Position numbers and translations under genes: made by a program
The notes under the pieces: model-generated
Seen by the model: the letters and a program-made list of their open reading frames with translations, nothing else
Told to the model about the DNA's origin: nothing
The model's database searches: none
DNA from: Candidatus Competibacteraceae bacterium
Lineage (GTDB): Bacteria; Pseudomonadota; Gammaproteobacteria; Competibacterales; Competibacteraceae
Direction: 5' to 3'
DNA: 6,641 bases
Assembly: GCA_007120095.1 (NCBI GenBank)
Contig: SKOM01000209.1
Location: forward strand, 1-6,641
Shown: in pieces, positions 1-6,182 of the stretch
How positions within the stretch are numbered: the stretch's first letter is position 1
Layout of the letters: each line of letters opens with the position of its first letter

Positions 1-882
1 GTCGTGGTAGCCGAATTGCTGGAGCGAGCGTTCGTCGTCTGACCAGTCGGAACGCACTTTAACCCATAGTGATAAAAATACCTTTTTGCCGAATAGCGTT
101 TGCATGTCCAGGCGTGCCGCTCGGCCAATATCGCGTAATCCACGTCCGCCTGCGCCGATGACAATGCCTTTTTGCCCTTGGCGCTCCACCCAGATTTTGG
201 CAGCAATCCGCACGAGCTGATCGTCCTCTTGGAACTGTTCGATTTCGACCGTTAACGCATAGGGCAGCTCTTGATGTAAGCGGCGAAACAGTTTTTCGCG
301 GATGAGTTCTGCGGCGAGAAAGCGGCTGCTGGCGGTGGTGAGTTCATCGGCGGCGAATAAAAATGGCGCTTCCGGTAAATGCTGAATCAAGGTATGTTGC
401 AATACGTCCAGATTATCACGCTTAAGCGCGGATATCGGAATGCTGGCTGCAAAGGGGTAGTGTTGTTGCAGCTCAGCGAGATACGGCAACAAGCGGGCCT
501 TATCGTTTAAACGGTCAACCTTATTGACGGCTGCAATGACCGCACCGGTGAAGCCCTGCAACTGCTCGATCACGGCCCGATCCTCGGCGGTGAACTTCAG
601 CGCATCCAGCACCAGTACCACCACATCGACGTAGCTCAGGGTATGGGTCGCCGCTCGGTTCATTTGCCGATTTAACGCATTGCGAGCGTTCTGTTGTAGG
701 CCTGGGGTATCGACATAGACCAGTTGCGCCGTTTCCAGAGTCTGGATGCCGAGCAAAGCATGGCGGGTGGTTTGTGGGCGTGGCGAGGTAATGCTGAGTT
801 TGTAATCAAGGAGATGATTTAATAAAGTTGATTTGCCTACATTAGGCCGACCTAGTAGCGCTACATAACCGGATCGGGTCAT
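1..882 (-). CDS. era: GTPase Era, 30S ribosome maturation factor (3' end cut by window edge)
   Basis: Era is a GTPase that binds the 3' end of 16S rRNA and helps finish assembly of the 30S subunit. Reading from the ATG at 882 gives 294 open codons to the window edge. The G1 loop GRPNVGKST is at residues 11-19, the switch region PQTTRH at 36-41, DTPG (G3) at 58-61, NKVD (G4) at 120-123 and SAL (G5) at 151-153. A C-terminal KH RNA-binding domain follows, with VIGAGG at 241-246 and a DIG further on. The last visible residues, GYHD, align with the GYVDDL end of E. coli Era (301 aa), so only a few codons and the stop are missing. The ATG overlaps the rnc stop by 4 nt (ATGA), with a good ribosome binding site inside rnc, so the two are probably co-translated. 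The one oddity is a GXXG loop (GAGG) without a basic residue. Identification is very secure. Confidence 0.97.
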   Translation of the reverse strand, partial: MTRSGYVALLGRPNVGKSTLLNHLLDYKLSITSPRPQTTRHALLGIQTLETAQLVYVDTPGLQQNARNALNRQMNRAATHTLSYVDVVVLVLDALKFTAEDRAVIEQLQGFTGAVIAAVNKVDRLNDKARLLPYLAELQQHYPFAASIPISALKRDNLDVLQHTLIQHLPEAPFLFAADELTTASSRFLAAELIREKLFRRLHQELPYALTVEIEQFQEDDQLVRIAAKIWVERQGQKGIVIGAGGRGLRDIGRAARLDMQTLFGKKVFLSLWVKVRSDWSDDERSLQQFGYHD

Positions 883-1541
883 CGAACCTGCTCCAGTGCT
901 TTGCGGGCGGCTTCTTGTTCGGCTTTACGGCGACTGCTACCGCTGGCGCAAGTGACGATATCGCCGATCACACATTCGATGACAAAGCAGCGCTCATGAG
1001 GATCACCCGCCATGGATTGTACGGTGTAGACTGGTAAGGGTTGTTGGCGTGCCTGTAAATATTCTTGCAAACGGGTTTTAGGGTCTTTGAGTTCGTCAAC
1101 CGGCGGCAGGCTGGCAAACCGTGACGCAAACAGGCGCTGGATCAAGGTTTGGCAGGTGTCAAAATCACTGTCCAAATAAACAGCGGCCAGCACCGCTTCC
1201 AAGGCATCGGCGAGGATCGAAGTTCGGCGATATCCGCCGCTTTTCATCTCGCCAATGCCTAGGTGCAAATGGTCACCCAAACCGAGTTCGGCGGCGATGC
1301 CGGCGAGGGTTTCGCCCTTCACCAAGGTCGCCCGCAGGCGACTGAGTTCCCCTTCGCTCGCCTTAGGGTAGGTTAGGTACAGTGCCTGAGCAATACTGGC
1401 ATTCAGCAGAGCATCGCCCAGAAATTCCAGACGTTCATTGTTACGACTGCCACTGAAGCTGCGATGGGTGAGGGCGGCTTCCAGTAAACTGGGGTCTTTG
1501 AAGTTGTAGTGCAGTCGGCGCTGGATCAGTATCGGGTTCAC
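879..1541 (-). CDS. rnc: Ribonuclease III
   Basis: RNase III is the cytoplasmic double-strand-specific endonuclease that cuts the 16S and 23S precursors out of the rRNA transcript and processes some mRNAs. The 220-residue product is close to E. coli RNase III (226 aa). The catalytic domain spans about residues 4-145, with the signature ERLEFLGDA at 36-44. The metal-binding acidic residues are all present: E39, D43, D112 and E115 match E. coli E41, D45, D114 and E117. A double-stranded RNA-binding domain covers about 153-218, opening with KTRLQEYLQ and ending in the RRKAEQEAARKAL helix. The start codon is GTG at 1541, overlapping the stop of the DUF4845 gene as GTGA. No Shine-Dalgarno sequence is visible in the 20 nt upstream, so initiation probably depends on ribosomes finishing the upstream gene. 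The start agrees with the usual family N-terminus, a few residues before the QRRLHYNFKD motif. Confidence 0.98.
   Translation of the reverse strand: MNPILIQRRLHYNFKDPSLLEAALTHRSFSGSRNNERLEFLGDALLNASIAQALYLTYPKASEGELSRLRATLVKGETLAGIAAELGLGDHLHLGIGEMKSGGYRRTSILADALEAVLAAVYLDSDFDTCQTLIQRLFASRFASLPPVDELKDPKTRLQEYLQARQQPLPVYTVQSMAGDPHERCFVIECVIGDIVTCASGSSRRKAEQEAARKALEQVR
891..894 (-). promoter_or_regulatory. Ribosome binding site for era, inside rnc
   Basis: The minus strand reads GGAG followed by 8 nt and then the era ATG at 882. The motif is part of the last rnc codons (Leu-Glu-Gln). Together with the ATGA overlap it fixes the era start and indicates independent or re-initiated translation of era on the rnc message. 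Confidence 0.75.
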
Positions 1542-1906
1542 GGGTAAATTTGTATGGTCTCGTCGAAAGCACCGACTATCTTGAAATTGCCGAACAAACG
1601 TTTTTCATCCTCGTAGGCTAAATCGATGCTGATCACGCCACCGCGCCGATTGATCCTCAAATCACCGGCTTTAATGGCCGTGATGTAATCGATGCTTAGG
1701 GTGCGTTCCAAACGGCGCCGGATCTCATGCGTCTCGGTGTTGTAGCTGGTGACATGTTCACCGACTGATGCGATGACGCGGCGGATCTGGTAATACTCCA
1801 GGTAGATCGTGCCTATTTGCCAGCCGATGAGTACCAAAGGACCGAGAAGAATTAACACCCCTATGAACTTGTTCAGAGAAAATCCCTGTTGTCGATGTTG
1901 AATCAT
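1538..1906 (-). CDS. DUF4845 family small membrane protein
   Basis: This is a 122-residue protein with no established function. I recognise it by sequence style and position as the DUF4845 protein commonly found between lepB and rnc in Pseudomonas-like gammaproteobacteria. A short polar N-terminus (RQQGFSL at 5-11) leads into one hydrophobic segment at about 12-33. A soluble alpha/beta domain of about 85 residues follows, presumably periplasmic, with a charged helix around 60-70 and strand-like stretches near the end. The ATG at 1906 is chosen because it forms an ATGA overlap with the lepB stop and has GGGAG 9 nt upstream. An in-frame TTG at 1933 would add nine residues but would bury that ribosome binding site in coding sequence. 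The GFSL stretch before the helix resembles a type IV prepilin leader, but the +5 position is Lys rather than Glu. The location suggests a link to protein export or simply operon conservation; no function can be assigned. Confidence 0.88.
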   Translation of the reverse strand: MIQHRQQGFSLNKFIGVLILLGPLVLIGWQIGTIYLEYYQIRRVIASVGEHVTSYNTETHEIRRRLERTLSIDYITAIKAGDLRINRRGGVISIDLAYEDEKRLFGNFKIVGAFDETIQIYP

Positions 1907-2700
1907 TGAATTGAGCTCCCGATACGATTGCAATGGCCTTTAAAAGTGATGCAATCAAGATTTAACCAAATCAGAAACGCCCGGCCAATGAGATTCTCAT
2001 CGGGTACCGCGCCCCAATAACGGCTGTCGCGGCTGTTATCTCGATTGTCTCCCAGCGTAAAGTAATGGCCTTCGGGTACCTGATAGCGTATCTGTCCAGT
2101 GGATCGTCCCGGTTGATCCGCTCGAACTTGAATGGTGTACTCGGCTTCACCTAAGCGCTCGAACATCTGCGTGAAGCTATTGTGCGTCGGTGTATCATCG
2201 TATGGGATTAATTCCACCGCCTCGCCGTTAATATACAACTGCCTGTTGCGGTATTCAATTTGATCGCCGGGTAAACCGACAATGCGTTTGATATAGGCAA
2301 TGGATGGGTTTTCAGGATAGCGGAACACCGCTACATCACCTCGCTCGGGGTTATTCAATGCGAGGATTTTCTGATGCCCAACGGGTAGACGTAAGCCGTA
2401 ACTGAATTTGCTGACTAAAATAAAGTCGCCCGGCAACAGCGTGGGTTCCATAGAACCCGAGGGGATGCGAAACGGTTCAATAATGAATGAACGTAGAATC
2501 AGCACAACAACAATGATGGGAAAAAACGACCGCGAAAAATCAACGTACCATGGCAAAGGCGTCGTTGCGCTGGCGGCACCCCCATGATCATCACTCAAGG
2601 CGTCAGTCCGGCGTTGCCTGCTCAGCAAGGTATGAAGCAGCCATATCATACCGGTCACTGCTGCTGCAATAACCAAAAGAGCTGCGAAATCAAGATGCAT
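1903..2700 (-). CDS. lepB: Signal peptidase I
   Basis: LepB is the inner-membrane serine protease that removes signal peptides from exported proteins on the periplasmic side. The product has 265 residues, somewhat shorter than E. coli LepB (324 aa). Two membrane segments are visible, at about 4-25 and 58-75, separated by a charged cytoplasmic loop containing RQRR at 29-32. The family boxes follow in order. PSGSMEPTL holds the nucleophile Ser83, and the YIKRIVGLPGD stretch (136-146) holds the general base Lys138. The GDNRDNSRDSRYWG box lies at 217-230, and the C-terminal RIG at 259-261 resembles the E. coli end. The ATG at 2700 comes 34 nt after lepA, with a weak GGAT ribosome binding site. 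The stop overlaps the next gene's ATG. Two cysteines, Cys250 and Cys257, lie close together near the C-terminus in a region where I do not expect cysteines in this family. The substrate-binding core looks intact, and identification is secure. Confidence 0.97.
   Translation of the reverse strand: MHLDFAALLVIAAAVTGMIWLLHTLLSRQRRTDALSDDHGGAASATTPLPWYVDFSRSFFPIIVVVLILRSFIIEPFRIPSGSMEPTLLPGDFILVSKFSYGLRLPVGHQKILALNNPERGDVAVFRYPENPSIAYIKRIVGLPGDQIEYRNRQLYINGEAVELIPYDDTPTHNSFTQMFERLGEAEYTIQVRADQPGRSTGQIRYQVPEGHYFTLGDNRDNSRDSRYWGAVPDENLIGRAFLIWLNLDCITFKGHCNRIGSSIQ
1916..1920 (-). promoter_or_regulatory. Ribosome binding site deciding the DUF4845 gene start
   Basis: The minus strand reads GGGAG, then 9 nt, then ATG at 1906. 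The site lies within the last codons of lepB. It favours the ATG at 1906 over the upstream in-frame TTG at 1933. Confidence 0.75.
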
Positions 2701-2734
2701 AGTTAATCCGGCGATAGTCGCTATAGTTTAAGGG

Positions 2735-4528
2735 TTATTTTTTATCAACCTGGAGTACAGCCAGGAAGGCCGACTGGGGTATTTCCACCTGGCCGACCTG
2801 TTTCATACGTTTTTTCCCGGCTTTTTGTTTTTCCAGCAATTTACGCTTGCGGCTAACATCGCCCCCATAACATTTAGCCGTCACGTTCTTACGCAAGGCC
2901 TTGACCGTGGAACGCGCTACGATGTGATTACCGATGGCGGCTTGAATAGCCACATCAAACATCTGTCGTGGAATCAGTTCTTTCATTCGATTCGTCAGTT
3001 CCCGTCCCTGATATTGAGCCTGATCACGGTGTACTATGAGCGTCAGGGCATCGACCCGCTCACCATTGATTAATAAATCCAATTTAATCAAGTTAGCCGT
3101 TTGAAAGCGCTCAAAGTCATAATCAAACGAAGCAAAACCCCGGCTGACCGATTTCAAGCGATCAAAAAAATCCAGCACGACCTCGGCCAGGGGCAATTCA
3201 AAGCTCAGCGCCACCTGCTGGCCGGCATAGTGCATATTGCGTTGCACCCCGCGTTTTTCAATGCACAGGCCCATGACCGCACCGAGATAATCTTGGGGCA
3301 CGAGGATATTGGCCAGAATAATCGGCTCACGGACTTCAGCGAGTTCATTAGGTGGCGGCAGACAGGCCGGGTTGTCGATGTTTAATAACTCACCGCTGGT
3401 AGTCAATACCTCGTAAATGACAGTGGGCGCAGTGGTGATCAGATCCAGATCGTATTCGCGCTCCAAGCGTTCCTGAACGATTTCCATGTGCAACATGCCG
3501 AGAAAGCCACAGCGAAAACCAAAACCCAGAGCCTGCGAAGTTTCCGGTTCATAATACAACGAGGCATCATTCAAGCGCAGTTTCTGCAGAGCTTCACGCA
3601 GATTCTCGTAGTGTTCGCCCTCGACAGGAAACAGTCCGGCAAAGACCCGCGGTTGCACTTTTTGGAAGCCGGGCAGCGGTTTGTCAGTCGGTCGCGCATC
3701 ATCGGTCAGGGTATCACCGACAGGGGCACCGTCGATGTCCTTAATACCGGCGATGACAAAACCGACTTCACCGGTGCCTAAGTGACTGCAATCGGTTTGT
3801 TTAGGGGTAAATGTACCGACACGTTCGACCTGATGCGCCTTACCGGTCGAGAGAATGCGGATTTTTTGCTTAGGCTTAATGGCTCCATTCACCACCCGTA
3901 CCAGCGAAATTACTCCGACATAGTTGTCGAACCACGAATCGATAATCAAGGCACTCAGTGGTGCATCAGGATCACCTTGGGGCGGCGGAATGCGCTCGAT
4001 CAACTGTACCAATAATTCAGCGATGCCGATACCGTTTTTAGCGCTGACGCGGATGGCATCCGTAGCGTCAATGCCGATAATATTTTCAATGTCCTCGGCA
4101 ACCCGATCCGGTTCCGCAGACGGCAGATCGATCTTATTCAGTACCGGGACGACTTCCAGTCCTTGCTCAATGGCGGTATAGCAGTTGGCCAGACTCTGTG
4201 CTTCGACTCCCTGTGCGGCATCGACCACCAATAAAGCGCCCTCACAGGCTGCCAGTGACCGGGATACTTCGTAAGAAAAATCGACATGACCAGGGGTGTC
4301 AATGAAGTTGAGCTGATACGTGTGGCCATCGGGGGCGTGATAATTGAGTGACACGCTGTGCGCCTTGATGGTAATTCCGCGCTCACGCTCCAAGTCCATG
4401 GAATCCAGCACTTGCTCGGCTAATTCCCGTTCACTCAGACCTTCACAGATCTGGATAAACCGGTCTGCCAGGGTTGACTTGCCGTGGTCAATATGGGCGA
4501 TGATGGAAAAATTGCGGATGTGTTGCAT
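2735..4528 (-). CDS. lepA: Elongation factor 4 (LepA), ribosomal GTPase
   Basis: LepA/EF4 is a ribosome-binding translational GTPase, known for back-translocation in vitro and for effects on initiation and 30S biogenesis in vivo. From the ATG at 4528 the protein has 597 residues, against 599 in E. coli. The G domain shows AHIDHGKST at 11-19, RGIT at 50-53, DTPGH at 77-81, NKID at 131-134 and SAK at 162-164. The EF-G-like domains II, III and V follow. The LepA-specific C-terminal domain ends with YGGDVSRKRKLLEKQK and GKKRMKQ, the basic tail that enters the peptidyl transferase region. The open frame extends upstream to a TTG at 4591, but the family starts at M(K/Q)HIRNFSIIAHID. A TGGAAA ribosome binding site lies 7 nt before the ATG, so the shorter form is chosen. 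A likely promoter lies about 80 nt upstream. lepA directly precedes lepB, a very conserved pairing. Confidence 0.98.
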   Translation of the reverse strand: MQHIRNFSIIAHIDHGKSTLADRFIQICEGLSERELAEQVLDSMDLERERGITIKAHSVSLNYHAPDGHTYQLNFIDTPGHVDFSYEVSRSLAACEGALLVVDAAQGVEAQSLANCYTAIEQGLEVVPVLNKIDLPSAEPDRVAEDIENIIGIDATDAIRVSAKNGIGIAELLVQLIERIPPPQGDPDAPLSALIIDSWFDNYVGVISLVRVVNGAIKPKQKIRILSTGKAHQVERVGTFTPKQTDCSHLGTGEVGFVIAGIKDIDGAPVGDTLTDDARPTDKPLPGFQKVQPRVFAGLFPVEGEHYENLREALQKLRLNDASLYYEPETSQALGFGFRCGFLGMLHMEIVQERLEREYDLDLITTAPTVIYEVLTTSGELLNIDNPACLPPPNELAEVREPIILANILVPQDYLGAVMGLCIEKRGVQRNMHYAGQQVALSFELPLAEVVLDFFDRLKSVSRGFASFDYDFERFQTANLIKLDLLINGERVDALTLIVHRDQAQYQGRELTNRMKELIPRQMFDVAIQAAIGNHIVARSTVKALRKNVTAKCYGGDVSRKRKLLEKQKAGKKRMKQVGQVEIPQSAFLAVLQVDKK

Positions 4529-4535
4529 CAAGTGG

Positions 4536-4540
4536 TTTCC
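4536..4540 (-). promoter_or_regulatory. Ribosome binding site deciding the lepA start
   Basis: The minus strand reads TGGAAA, with GGAAA ending 7 nt before the ATG at 4528. It supports this start over the in-frame TTG at 4591. The match to the Shine-Dalgarno consensus is moderate. Confidence 0.55.
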
Positions 4541-4606
4541 AGGCTTGCACGAGCGACAGGTGTGGCCCGCATTCAAAGCGCCGACCGACAACCCATCAAA
4601 CGTTCA

Positions 4607-4634
4607 ATTATAGCGATTTTTACCGGCTTGCATA
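4607..4634 (-). promoter_or_regulatory. Probable sigma-70 promoter for lepA-lepB-DUF4845-rnc-era
   Basis: The 115-bp gap between rseB and lepA (4529-4643) contains a perfect TATAAT on the minus strand at 4607-4612. The best -35 candidate, TATGCA at 4629-4634 with a 16-bp spacer, matches TTGACA at only three positions, so the promoter may be moderate or need an activator. The expected start point is near 4600, which gives a leader of about 70 nt before the lepA ATG. I see no intrinsic terminator after rseB, so read-through from the rpoE operon is also possible. The rest of the gap holds an 8-bp direct repeat but no other clear signal. Confidence 0.55.
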
Positions 4635-4643
4635 CATCCGGAC

Positions 4644-5633
4644 CTAGGGGTCGGTGACAGGAGTCACGCTTGCAGCGATTGAGGCCACTGTCTTTAAGGG
4701 GACTTCACCGACAGCGATGACCTGGTAGCGATCATTGATCACCACACCATAGGTATTCACAGCATCCATACGCGAGGCCCCTATGAGTAATGGTTGTGAG
4801 GTGAATTCCTCGATAAATACCGACACCGTCGCCAACCCATCGCTGAAGACTAATTGTTCGGTGGTCGGGGTCTGCTCACCATCGCCATGACGTTGGTGCA
4901 TAACCTGGGTGAAACCAGTCGGTAATTCAGAAGCTTGCCAACGAGGTTGAACGCCATCGTTGGGTTTGGGCTGTTTTTGCTGCAAAGTGACGGTGTCCAG
5001 CACGGCTTGGCTTTGTTGGCTGGGTGCGAGTCGTTCAGGGGCAATATCAGCACCGATGACAATGTGGGTAAACAATAATTGTTCGACAAAACGGCCACTG
5101 TGATCCACTAGTGCGGAGCGCAGCACCAAACCGGTTTCCTTATCGAGCCATAAATAATACCCGTAACGCATATCGTCTCGCGGACGTACGGCAACCTTGA
5201 GCGTCGTCCGATCCAGCATGCGCTCTTCAGGCAACAATTCAAAATGATAGCCATGGTGCAGCTTGCTTAACTCGCGGGGGAACGATATCGGAAACGGTGA
5301 GCGGTCAAAACGTGATAATTCGAAGGCGAAATGCTGATCAGGGAAAACGCAAATGACATGGCCATTATCGACTAAAATTTCGCGACGGGGACCGGTCAGC
5401 GAGTACATGCGCTGTTGTTCGCGACCTTCTCGATAACGGTGCGTGATGGCCATGATCTCAATGTCCTGGCCTTGAATATAGACAAACACACCCTCGTAAC
5501 TCAACGTCCGCGTGGCACCGATCATGCGTTCTAACCACTGTTCAGCGGTGTCCTGATCAGCAGATTGGGCGGTGACGGTGACAAAACATAGAACGATCAG
5601 GGCCAAAACCGCCCATAATTGACGTGCGCTCAT
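4644..5633 (-). CDS. rseB: RseB/MucB, periplasmic regulator of sigma-E
   Basis: RseB (MucB) binds the periplasmic part of the anti-sigma factor RseA and shields it from the DegS-type protease. Mislocalised lipopolysaccharide or lipoprotein signals release it. The 329-residue product matches the family size (E. coli 318). It starts with a Sec signal peptide: basic SAR, a hydrophobic core at about 6-20, and likely cleavage after A22 (VTA then QS). A LolA-like domain follows (about 25-205), recognisable by SYEGVFVY at 45-52 and ITHRY, PRREI and VFPDQ stretches. A smaller C-terminal domain runs from WQASELPTGF (232) to the end and includes LVFSDGLATVSVFIEE. The gene begins just after the rseA stop. 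The ATG at 5633 is chosen; an adjoining in-frame TTG at 5636, immediately after that stop, would add only one residue. The sequence resembles Pseudomonas MucB more than E. coli RseB. No rseC/mucC gene follows it. Confidence 0.95.
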   Translation of the reverse strand: MSARQLWAVLALIVLCFVTVTAQSADQDTAEQWLERMIGATRTLSYEGVFVYIQGQDIEIMAITHRYREGREQQRMYSLTGPRREILVDNGHVICVFPDQHFAFELSRFDRSPFPISFPRELSKLHHGYHFELLPEERMLDRTTLKVAVRPRDDMRYGYYLWLDKETGLVLRSALVDHSGRFVEQLLFTHIVIGADIAPERLAPSQQSQAVLDTVTLQQKQPKPNDGVQPRWQASELPTGFTQVMHQRHGDGEQTPTTEQLVFSDGLATVSVFIEEFTSQPLLIGASRMDAVNTYGVVINDRYQVIAVGEVPLKTVASIAASVTPVTDP

Positions 5634-5636
5634 CAA

Positions 5637-6164
5637 CTACCGACCGTCGCCAGGATTGCTCATGCGGACGTAAGGTAAAACGCCGTGCACACCGTTCATG
5701 GAAGCCAGGCTGTTGTGGTTGGCCATATAGGCATTCATGCGTGCCGCTATATCGTCTTCTAGGGAGGTGCCTTGTGTGTCTGGAGGTTCAGCCTGTTGGG
5801 CGATTAAGTTGTCAGCAGGGGTTTGATCAATAAGCGGTTGTACGACTAACACGGCCATGGCGGCTACTGAGGCAGCTACAGCCAGCCCCAATGCGGGCCG
5901 TCGCCAGGATCGACTTTGGCGGGGTGGGTGGGTCGTCGCCAGCGGTTGTTCAGCGTCGACCAACTTGCGCATGCGCTGAGCAAAGTCAGCGTTAAACACG
6001 GTGGGCGTATCCCCTTTTAGAACGTCACTGATCAGATGATAGCGCTCCCACTTCGATGCCAGTGTCGTGTCGCGTGCTAGTTGGCGTACGGCAAGCTTTA
6101 ATTCGTGTTCCGTGCATTCGTCATCCATCAAGGCTGAGACTTGTTCACTTAGTTTGTTTGACAT
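5637..6164 (-). CDS. rseA: RseA/MucA, sigma-E anti-sigma factor
   Basis: RseA is a single-pass inner-membrane protein that holds sigma-E inactive until DegS and RseP cut it during envelope stress. The 175-residue product starts with the conserved cytoplasmic sigma-binding domain (about 1-70). This contains EQVSALMDDE near the start and the WERYHLISDVLKGDTP stretch at 39-54. A membrane segment, alanine- and valine-rich, runs from about 91 to 109 after a basic RSWRR anchor. The periplasmic part is short, with a linker and then a motif region at 142-168 (RMNAYMANHN, GVLPYVRM) that resembles the end of Pseudomonas MucA rather than E. coli RseA. This segment is the likely RseB contact and protease-signalling region (inference). 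The ATG at 6164 lies 18 nt after the rpoE stop, with only a weak purine-rich ribosome binding site. Co-transcription with rpoE is expected and would give the usual negative feedback. Confidence 0.95.
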   Translation of the reverse strand: MSNKLSEQVSALMDDECTEHELKLAVRQLARDTTLASKWERYHLISDVLKGDTPTVFNADFAQRMRKLVDAEQPLATTHPPRQSRSWRRPALGLAVAASVAAMAVLVVQPLIDQTPADNLIAQQAEPPDTQGTSLEDDIAARMNAYMANHNSLASMNGVHGVLPYVRMSNPGDGR

Positions 6165-6182
6165 GGCTCTTCAGCAACCCAA

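Noticed and set aside
1121..1345. Plus-strand open frame opposite rnc
   Set aside because: It is rich in Arg and low-complexity in character and lies opposite the RNase III catalytic domain, so it is a shadow.
1907..1933. Longer DUF4845 start at the TTG at 1933
   Set aside because: It would place the good GGGAG site inside the coding sequence and use a rare start codon. The ATG at 1906 gives a standard ATGA overlap with lepB.
3101..3385. Plus-strand open frames within lepA (such as this one, 3488-3781 and 4344-4613)
   Set aside because: They lie wholly opposite the strongly conserved lepA coding sequence, resemble no family I know, and are explained as antisense shadows.
4529..4591. Longer lepA start at the TTG at 4591 (21 extra residues)
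   Set aside because: The family begins at the MQHIRNFSII residues encoded from 4528, a ribosome binding site precedes that ATG, and TTG is a rare start. The predicted promoter start near 4600 would also leave almost no leader for the longer form.
4621..4650. Possible terminator after rseB
   Set aside because: There is a short palindrome around the stop codon (GACC/GGTC) and a run of A on the minus strand, but no stable GC stem followed by a T run.
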